Assembly (NCBI GenBank): GCA_030598425.1
Contig: JAUVPY010000122.1
Span: 1-7,118, forward strand
Direction of reading: 5' to 3'
Source of the DNA: Anaerolineae bacterium
Lineage (GTDB): Bacteria; Chloroflexota; Anaerolineae; 4572-78; NAK82
DNA length: 7,118 nt
A program made the translations under genes and the position numbers. Shown here piece after piece: positions 1-6,000 of this stretch (position 1 is its first letter; every line of letters starts with the position of its first letter). The notes below the pieces were generated by a model. It made no database searches. It worked only from the letters and a program-made list of their open reading frames with translations, and was not told the origin of the DNA.

Positions 1-984
1 GAACTGGGGCGTGAGCTTTCGCCACTCGGGGATCTACGGACGACCCTCGAGCTGGTCCGCATTTTGCGTCGCGATCAGCCCCACATCGTCGAAACCCACA
101 CCGCCAAGGCCGGCGCGGTGGGTCGTTTGGCCGCTCGCTTGGCCAGCGTGCCCCTCATCATTCACGTCTTCCACGGCCACGTCTTCCATAGCTACTTTGG
201 ACCGTTGCAGTCGGAGATGTTCGTCAACGTTGAGCGGGCCCTGGCTCGTATCACGGATCGAATCATCACCGTTAGCCCTGCTCAGCGCCGGGATATCGTC
301 GATGTCTATCGCATCGCCCCACCCGAACGGGTGCTCACGGTTCCGCTGGGGCTGGACCTGGAGCCATTCTGGAGGGCGAAGCAAACCTGTCACGGCCGAT
401 TTCGCGCCAGCCTGGGGGTCCCTACTGAGGCCCTGCTGGTCGGATTTGTCGGGCGGCTCACCGCTGTCAAGAACCCGTCGTTGTTCGTCGAGGCCGCGGG
501 GCTCGTGGTCCAACAGTTTCCCCAGACACGCTTTGTTTTTGTCGGCGATGGAGAACTGCGTCCCGCCTTGGAAGAACAAATAGACGCCCTGGGTCTGGCG
601 CAACACGTCATCTTCGCCGGCTGGCACGCTGACATGCCGGCTGTTTATGCCGATTTGGACTTGTTGGTCCTCACGTCGCTTAACGAGGGAACGCCGGTCA
701 CCGTCATCGAAGCGTTGGCCACCGGTATTCCGGTTGTGGCTACTGCGGTAGGTGGCGTGCCCGACGTGCTGAAGGACCAAGAGACCGGGGTGTTGGTGCC
801 ACAAGGCGACACTGAAGGGTTGGCGCAGGCTATTGTCGAGCTTCTGCGTGCTCCAGAACGTGCAGAGGCATTGGCTCGTGCGGGGCAAGGGGACGTGTTG
901 GATCGCTTTGACCTGGCGCGATTGGTCGACGACATGGAATCTCTATATCTAGCCTTGCTACAGGAAAAAGACGTAGAGCTTTGA
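1..984 (+). CDS. GT4-family glycosyltransferase, 5' partial
   Basis: This enzyme probably transfers a sugar from a nucleotide-sugar donor to a lipid-linked glycan at the cytoplasmic face of the membrane. The frame is open from the first base, so the true start lies upstream. About 327 residues are visible, against roughly 380-400 for the family, so some 50-70 N-terminal residues are missing. The N-terminal acceptor-side domain shows THTAKAGAVGRLAARLA followed by HVFHGHVFHSYFG, a pattern common in GT4 enzymes. The C-terminal GT-B donor domain shows VGRLTAVKNPS, with the donor-phosphate-binding Arg and Lys at codons 454 and 469, then FVGDGELRPALE, then the E-x7-E motif EGTPVTVIE with glutamates at codons 685 and 709, followed by PVVATAVGGVPDVL. 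No membrane segment is seen. The epimerase start is 18 bp downstream, which suggests one operon. Family assignment is firm; the sugar and linkage cannot be read from sequence. Confidence 0.93.
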   Translation, partial: ELGRELSPLGDLRTTLELVRILRRDQPHIVETHTAKAGAVGRLAARLASVPLIIHVFHGHVFHSYFGPLQSEMFVNVERALARITDRIITVSPAQRRDIVDVYRIAPPERVLTVPLGLDLEPFWRAKQTCHGRFRASLGVPTEALLVGFVGRLTAVKNPSLFVEAAGLVVQQFPQTRFVFVGDGELRPALEEQIDALGLAQHVIFAGWHADMPAVYADLDLLVLTSLNEGTPVTVIEALATGIPVVATAVGGVPDVLKDQETGVLVPQGDTEGLAQAIVELLRAPERAEALARAGQGDVLDRFDLARLVDDMESLYLALLQEKDVEL

Positions 985-985
985 C

Positions 986-990
986 GGAGG
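986..990 (+). promoter_or_regulatory. Ribosome binding site of the first epimerase gene
   Basis: GGAGG lies immediately after the glycosyltransferase stop codon and 12 bases before the ATG at 1003. The spacing is slightly long, but no better in-frame start is visible. Its position in the short gap supports translation from a shared transcript. Confidence 0.6.
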
Positions 991-1002
991 AACTTTCGTA
1001 GA

Positions 1003-1932
1003 ATGACTCACTTTCTGGTAACTGGTGGAGCAGGCTTTATTGGCTCTCACATTGTCGAAACACTTCTCGAAGACGGGAAACGAGCCCGCGTGCTGGATAA
1101 CCTGTCCACCGGCCGAAAGGAGAACATCGCGCCTTTTCTCGACCAGGTTGAGTTCATCGAAGGCGATCTACGCGATGAGGATACGGTCCGCCGCGCCGTG
1201 GAGGGCATAGATTACGTATTGCACCAGGGGGCGATCCCGTCAGTAAATCGCTCGGTGCAGGACCCCATCCCCACCGAAACCGCCAACGTGGTCGGCACGC
1301 TTAACCTGCTGCTGGCGGCTCGCGATGCCGGCGTGCGCCGGGTGGTTTACGCCTCATCGTCTTCTGTCTACGGCGACTCCCCGACCCTGCCCAAAGTCGA
1401 AACCATGCCCCCACGCCCCAAATCACCCTACGCCGTCAGCAAGATGGCAACGGAGGGCTATTGTCGCGTCTTCACAGAGCTCCATCACCTGGAGACGGTG
1501 GGCTTGCGCTATTTTAACGTCTTTGGCCCGCGCCAGGACCCGACCTCCGAGTACGCTGCGGTCATACCCAAGTTCACCACCACCATGCTGCGTGGCGAGG
1601 CTCCCACCATATATGGCGATGGCACACAATCGCGCGATTTCACTTACGTGAGTAACGTGGTGGCGGCCAATTTGCTGGCGACTACTGCGCCTAGTATGGC
1701 CGGGCGTGTGTTCAATGCCGCCCTGGGCGCCCGTTACACGCTGTTGGAGTTGGTGGACACCTTGAACGAGATTCTCGGCACACAGATCCAACCTATCTTT
1801 AGCCCGGTCCGGCCCGGTGATGTTAAACACTCACAGGCGGACATCAGTCTGATCAAGGAATGTGGCTATCGGGCCCACGTAGACTTTCGGACCGGATTGG
1901 CTAAAACCGTCAAATGGTACGCCGCGATCTAA
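1003..1932 (+). CDS. NAD-dependent UDP-sugar 4-epimerase (WbpP/UDP-GlcNAc 4-epimerase-like SDR)
   Basis: A 309-aa extended short-chain dehydrogenase/reductase that probably interconverts C4 epimers of a UDP-sugar in the cytoplasm, supplying building blocks for the surface glycan. The Rossmann NAD motif GGAGFIG is at residues 8-14, with the ribose-binding acidic residue in VLDNLSTGR at 30-37. The catalytic Ser lies in the SSSSVYGD run at 118-125, and the YxxxK pair is Tyr143/Lys147. Substrate-domain motifs follow: GLRYFNVFGPRQDP (167-180), YGDGTQSRDFTYV (204-216) and VRPGDVKHSQAD (269-280). The last aligns with the GalE region whose Tyr299 gates substrate size; here the position is Ser277, as in P. 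aeruginosa WbpP, which favours N-acetylated substrates. Length is slightly short but complete. UDP-Glc/UDP-Gal epimerisation or a uronic-acid substrate remain possible. The fold is certain, the substrate inferred. Confidence 0.9.
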   Translation: MTHFLVTGGAGFIGSHIVETLLEDGKRARVLDNLSTGRKENIAPFLDQVEFIEGDLRDEDTVRRAVEGIDYVLHQGAIPSVNRSVQDPIPTETANVVGTLNLLLAARDAGVRRVVYASSSSVYGDSPTLPKVETMPPRPKSPYAVSKMATEGYCRVFTELHHLETVGLRYFNVFGPRQDPTSEYAAVIPKFTTTMLRGEAPTIYGDGTQSRDFTYVSNVVAANLLATTAPSMAGRVFNAALGARYTLLELVDTLNEILGTQIQPIFSPVRPGDVKHSQADISLIKECGYRAHVDFRTGLAKTVKWYAAI

Positions 1933-2010
1933 CTTCTTTCCAATTATTCTCTTTGGTAGTCTTACTCTCAGAATATTAGTGCATTGTAGCGGCTCACCCC
2001 TTTATCCCAT

Positions 2011-2038
2011 TTGATTTTTCACTAGATTGCGGTAATAT
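2011..2038 (+). promoter_or_regulatory. Candidate sigma70-type promoter for the second SDR gene
   Basis: The 134-bp gap between the two SDR genes is visibly AT-richer than the genes. It contains TTGATT (2011-2016) and TAATAT (2033-2038) separated by 16 bases, each matching 4 of 6 consensus positions. Transcription would start near 2045 and leave a leader of about 20 bases that carries the ribosome binding site. If real, the second SDR gene and the ligase gene can be expressed separately from the upstream pair. No terminator with a T-run was found in the gap, so read-through from upstream is also possible. Confidence 0.4.
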
Positions 2039-2055
2039 GGTAAGTAGAAAGGCCT

Positions 2056-2061
2056 GAGGTG
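2056..2061 (+). promoter_or_regulatory. Ribosome binding site that fixes a TTG start
   Basis: GAGGTG lies five bases before the TTG at 2067. An in-frame TGA at 2055-2057 closes the frame upstream, and no ATG or GTG lies between it and the Rossmann motif. TTG is therefore the best start; an ATT at 2064 is the only other, much less likely, option. Confidence 0.7.
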
Positions 2062-2066
2062 GCATT

Positions 2067-3041
2067 TTGAGAATCCTAATCACGGGCGGCGCTGGCTACA
2101 TCGGCTCCCATCTTTCCGATGCGCTCATCGATGCCGGCCACCAGGTCACGGTTCTGGACAATCTGAGCACTGGGCGACTCACCAACATTTCGCACCTGCT
2201 TGGCCACACGCGCTTTCGCCTCATCTGTGACTCCATCCTCAACGCGCGGCTGGTGGACCAGCTAGTAGCTGAGGCTGATGTAGTCTACCATTTGGCGGCC
2301 ACAGTGGGTGTGAAGCACGTTGTAGAGGACCCATTGAAGTGTATCGTGGCCAATGTGCGCGGCACGGAGGTTGTGCTTGAATCCGCCTATCGCTACTGGC
2401 GGCGGGTGGTCGTCGCCTCCAGTTCCGAAGTCTACGGCAAATCTGAGAAGGCTCCTCTGAGCGAAGACGACGACAGTGTGCTGGGGCCCACCGCCGTGGG
2501 CCGTTGGTCATACGCCTTAAGTAAGGCCGTGGATGAGCACCTGGCCTTTGCCTACCATCGTCAAGGGCTTCCGGCGAGCGTGGTCCGCTATTTTAACTCA
2601 TATGGCCCACGGCTGGACCCGCGCGGTTATGGCAGTGTGGTGGCCCGTTTCATCAATCAGGCGCTCGATGGGCAACCCATCACCGTCTACGACGATGGCC
2701 GACAGACGCGTTGTTTCACCTACATCGACGACACAGTGAACGGCACCCTGCTGGTCGGCACGCTAGCGGAGGCGGAAGGCAAAACGTTCAATATCGGCAA
2801 CGACCGCGAAACTTCGATTTTGGAGCTGGCCCACATGGTGCGTGATATGGTAGATACGGAGCTTGAAATAAGACACGTTCCCTACGCCCAGGCCTATGGG
2901 CCTCGATTCGAGGAGACGCGCCGGCGGGTCCCCGACACCCGGCGGGCGCGCGATTTGCTCGGCTTTGAGGCCAACGTGCCCCTGGAAGATGGCTTGCAAC
3001 GTACCATAGATTGGTTCCGAAAGCAGAGAGTTGGTGAATAA
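2067..3041 (+). CDS. NAD-dependent epimerase/dehydratase family SDR, UDP-glucuronate decarboxylase-like
   Basis: A complete 324-aa extended SDR acting on a nucleotide sugar in the cytoplasm. The NAD-binding motif GGAGYIG is at residues 7-13, the adenosine-side DNLSTGR at 31-37, and the catalytic YxxxK is Tyr149/Lys153. The active-site strand reads SSSEVYG (118-124): the Ser-Glu pair is the pattern of ArnA C-terminal and UXS decarboxylases, whereas RmlB-type dehydratases carry Asp-Glu and GalE-type enzymes lack the Glu. Further ArnA-like traits are YFNSYGPRLDP (175-185), GRQTRCFTYIDD (211-222) and an Arg cluster RRRVPD (285-290) near where ArnA has its catalytic Arg619. UDP-xylose formation from UDP-glucuronate is thus a fair hypothesis; a UDP-glucose or UDP-glucuronate 4-epimerase is the main alternative. 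It starts with TTG, and its N-terminal third resembles the epimerase just upstream, consistent with paralogy. The ligase gene follows after 55 bp. Confidence 0.88.
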   Translation: MRILITGGAGYIGSHLSDALIDAGHQVTVLDNLSTGRLTNISHLLGHTRFRLICDSILNARLVDQLVAEADVVYHLAATVGVKHVVEDPLKCIVANVRGTEVVLESAYRYWRRVVVASSSEVYGKSEKAPLSEDDDSVLGPTAVGRWSYALSKAVDEHLAFAYHRQGLPASVVRYFNSYGPRLDPRGYGSVVARFINQALDGQPITVYDDGRQTRCFTYIDDTVNGTLLVGTLAEAEGKTFNIGNDRETSILELAHMVRDMVDTELEIRHVPYAQAYGPRFEETRRRVPDTRRARDLLGFEANVPLEDGLQRTIDWFRKQRVGE

Positions 3042-3046
3042 CGCTT

Positions 3047-3082
3047 GAGGTGCAACGCACGTCGCGACGTGCATTGCACCTC
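3047..3082 (+). repeat. 36-bp near-perfect palindrome between the SDR and ligase genes
   Basis: Two 18-base arms (3047-3064 and 3065-3082) meet with no spacer and are complementary at 17 of 18 positions; the single mismatch pairs C3056 with A3073. As RNA it would fold into a stem of about 16 bp closed by a CGCG loop. The right arm also holds a smaller palindrome, GTGCATTGCAC (3069-3079). It begins five bases after the SDR stop and ends two bases before the ligase ribosome binding site. No T-run follows, so it is not a standard intrinsic terminator. It could be a dispersed REP-like element, an mRNA-processing or stabilising hairpin, or a binding site for a dimeric protein. Confidence 0.85.
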
Positions 3083-3084
3083 TT

Positions 3085-3090
3085 GAAGGA
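3085..3090 (+). promoter_or_regulatory. Ribosome binding site of the ligase gene
   Basis: GAAGGA lies six bases before the ATG at 3097. An in-frame TGA at 3046-3048 limits how far upstream the start could be. A TTG codon at 3094 directly precedes the ATG, but the ATG has the better spacing. Confidence 0.7.
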
Positions 3091-3096
3091 CACTTG

Positions 3097-6000
3097 ATGC
3101 AGACCAAACTGAGTATATTCTGTGAGAAACTGATCGAAGCGGGTTGGCTGGCAACGCTCATTTTGGTGCCAGTTTTCTTCAACATCTACTCGGCGCGAAG
3201 CTTCGAACCGGACAAGCTGACGCTGATGCGCTCGATTGCGCTGGTGATGGCCCTGGCGTGGCTGATCAAGCTGGCCGAGACCGGGATTGGAACTGCTTTG
3301 TCGGACAGCGACTCTGGGATGGCGGGTGAAGCATCTGCCTCTGGAGCCCGGCAGGGTATACGCAAGATTCTGAACATCCCCCTTTTCTTGCCGACTGCAC
3401 TTCTGGTGCTTGTTTACATTATCAGCACCATCTTCTCAATCAGCCCCAGCGTGGCATTCTGGGGATCGTATCAGCGCCTGCAAGGGACGTACACCGCTCT
3501 GTCATACATCGTGATCTTTGCGCTGATGGCGACGCATCTACGTACCCGAGTCCAGGTCGACCGCCTGGTGACCACCATCATCCTCACCAGCCTGCCCGTG
3601 GGTCTGTACGGCATCGTCCAACACTACGGGCTAGACCCTTTGCCCTGGGCTGGCGATGTGACGCGGCGCGTGGCCTCAAACATGGGCAATTCCATCTTCG
3701 TCGCCTCATATCTGATCATGGTCATTCCCCTGATATTGGCCCGCTTGCTCGACTCGATGGCGGCCATCTTGAATGAGGAGGAGGCCTCCTGGGGACACAC
3801 GGTGCTGGCCGCCGTTTATATCTTCATCTTGGCAGTGGATGTCATCACCGTCATTTTCAGCCAAAGCCGGGGCCCGTTATTGGGACTGCTGGCCGGGCTA
3901 TTCTTCTTCGTCTTTTTGGGCCTGTTGGCCTTATACCGCCGGCGTGGCACGAAAGAACCGATCACCGTCGCCGACGGTCTACGCAGCTTGCTGGAGACCC
4001 TGGCGCTACTGGGCCTGGGCGGGGTACTGGGCGCTATCTGGTACAGGCTGGCCGGACCAATCTCGGTGGGGCAGGCCAGGTTGGATCTATGGGCTCTCGT
4101 AGCTGCCGGGATTCTGTTGGGAGTGGCTGTCAACTTCCTGGTTATTGCGGTGCGGGCAGCTCTCCGCCGTGGCTGGTCACGGCTCTGGCTCAATTGGGCG
4201 CTGTTGGCCGTCGTTGTGGCAGCTTTTCTTGTCTTCCTGAATTTACCAGAATCACCTTTCCTTTCGCTGCGTTCCTTGCCCAGGGTGGGCCGCTTGACTC
4301 AGCTCTTCCAGCCTGGAGCAGGCAGTGGTCGGGTACGGGTGCTTATCTGGAATGGCGTGCTGGAACTCATAGCCCCCCACGAGCCTCTGGGCATCCAAAA
4401 CGAGTTCTCCGACTCTTTGAACATCGTGCGTCCGTTAATCGGCTATGGTCCCGAGTCGATGTTCAACTCCTTTGCCAGGGTCTATCCTCCGGAGCTGGCG
4501 CACATCGAAAAGAGAGGTAGCTCTGCCGACCGATCCCACAACGAGTCCTTTGACGCGCTGGCGATGACGGGGTTCCTCGGATTCATCGCGTACTATTTCC
4601 TGATGTTCAGCGTCTTTTATTACTTATTGAAAGCGATGGGCTGGATTCCTAACAACCGGGCGCGACATCGGTTATTTGTGCTGTGGGGCATCGGGGGTGT
4701 GGCAGGTATTATTGTCCCGCGTCTGATAACGGGCGATTTTGTGTTTTCGGGCCTGGGACTGCCGGCCGGCATGTTGTTTATGATGTCTGTGTATCTCATC
4801 TGGCAGGCGTTGACAGCGGCAGGTGAACCAAAGGCAGAAATTGAAAGCGATCAATTGGCAGGTGGCTGCGAACTTCTGCTGTTAGGCATCTTTGCGGCGC
4901 TGGTGGCGCACTTCATCGAGGTTCACTTTGTGTTCTCCATTGCCGCCACCTACGTGTATTTCTGGGCTTACGCAGGGGTGGTAGCTGCCCAAACGCGATG
5001 GGCTCCGTGGACTTCCGAGGCGGGGGGGGCGGTTACCGTCCCCGAAGAGGCTGCGAAATCACCTGACGCGTCGTCTGTTTCACATTCGACACGCAAGCGC
5101 CGTCGCCGTCGGCGCAAGCCGGCCTCCGGGATGAGGAGCGAAGCGGCGGAGAGGACAGTCACCAAGCCCGCAGGGCGTGAGGATTGGGAAACGTGGTTGG
5201 GTGTTTGGGGGCTGGTGGTGACCATCGCTTTGATAGCCTTGATTTTTGACTTCGTCAGCCTTCAATTCAACATCGCACGTGGTAGCTTCAGTATGCTCTG
5301 GATGTTCGCAATCACCTGGGGGCTAGGGCTGATGATTGGACTGGGCCAGGTCGCCATCCGTGAGGGTTCCTGGCAAAAGCCAATTTCCTGGGGGCGAGCT
5401 CTACTGCTCTACGTGATCACCTCGCTGGGATACACGTTCTTTTATTTGATGGTCCATCGCTGGACACTTTCGAGAGCGCGCAATATCAGAGCCGTGGATC
5501 CTATTCAGGCAGTCATTAAAGGGGCCAACGTCTATACAGGCGCGTTCCTCCTGTTTTATGTGTTTGTGGGATTGCTCCTGTTGCTCATCGCATTGATGCT
5601 GGCTATGCCCTTCTTCCGCCGCCAGCCTACCTGGCGCGCGGCAAACTGGTGGTTATACCCAATCTTGATCCTGGCGGTGAGCGCCGGCATTCTGTTCAAG
5701 AACGTCGACGTCGTGCGCGCCGATATGTACCTGAAACAGGGTGAGCAATATCGGGGGCAACGGCAATACGATAACGCGATCGCCCTCCACCAGCGGTCAA
5801 TAGGATTCGACCCCGACGAGGACTTCTACTATCTGATGCTGGCCCTGGACCACCAGCTAAAGGGGCAAGACGGGCACGTCCCGGCCGAAGAACGGGCAAA
5901 AGCCTGGGCAGATGGGGAGAAGATCGCCAGTCAGGCGCGGGTGATTAACCCCTACAATCCTGACAACACGGGTAACATAGGGCGCTACTACCTCACCTGG

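Noticed and set aside
34..888. 284-codon open frame on the minus strand opposite the glycosyltransferase
   Set aside because: It overlaps an unmistakable GT4 gene, its translation is rich in Arg, Gln, Asp and Gly without any recognisable motif, and long antisense frames are common opposite GC-rich genes.
1953..1979. Second promoter-like pair, TTGGTA and TATTAG, in the inter-SDR gap
   Set aside because: Spacing is only 15 bases and both boxes match consensus poorly. The pair at 2011-2038 is better placed relative to the start codon.
1942..1979. Weak inverted repeat ATTCT/AGAAT after the first epimerase as a terminator
   Set aside because: Only about five base pairs with a loop of around 19 bases and no T-run; expected by chance in AT-rich DNA.
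3047..3082. Palindrome as a rho-independent terminator
   Set aside because: The stem is strong, but the downstream bases read TTGAAGGACA with no T-run, and the next gene starts only 14 bases later.
4089..4520. 143-codon plus-strand open frame inside the ligase gene
   Set aside because: It is out of frame with the ligase, which is continuous here with family motifs (Arg412, GYGPESMF), and its own product has no coherent hydrophobic or domain pattern.
5092..5118. Arginine-codon run (alternating CGC/CGT) as a simple-sequence repeat or frameshift hotspot
   Set aside because: The codons vary (CGC, CGT, CGG, AAG), and the frame continues correctly on both sides into membrane segments, so it is best read as a coding basic patch.
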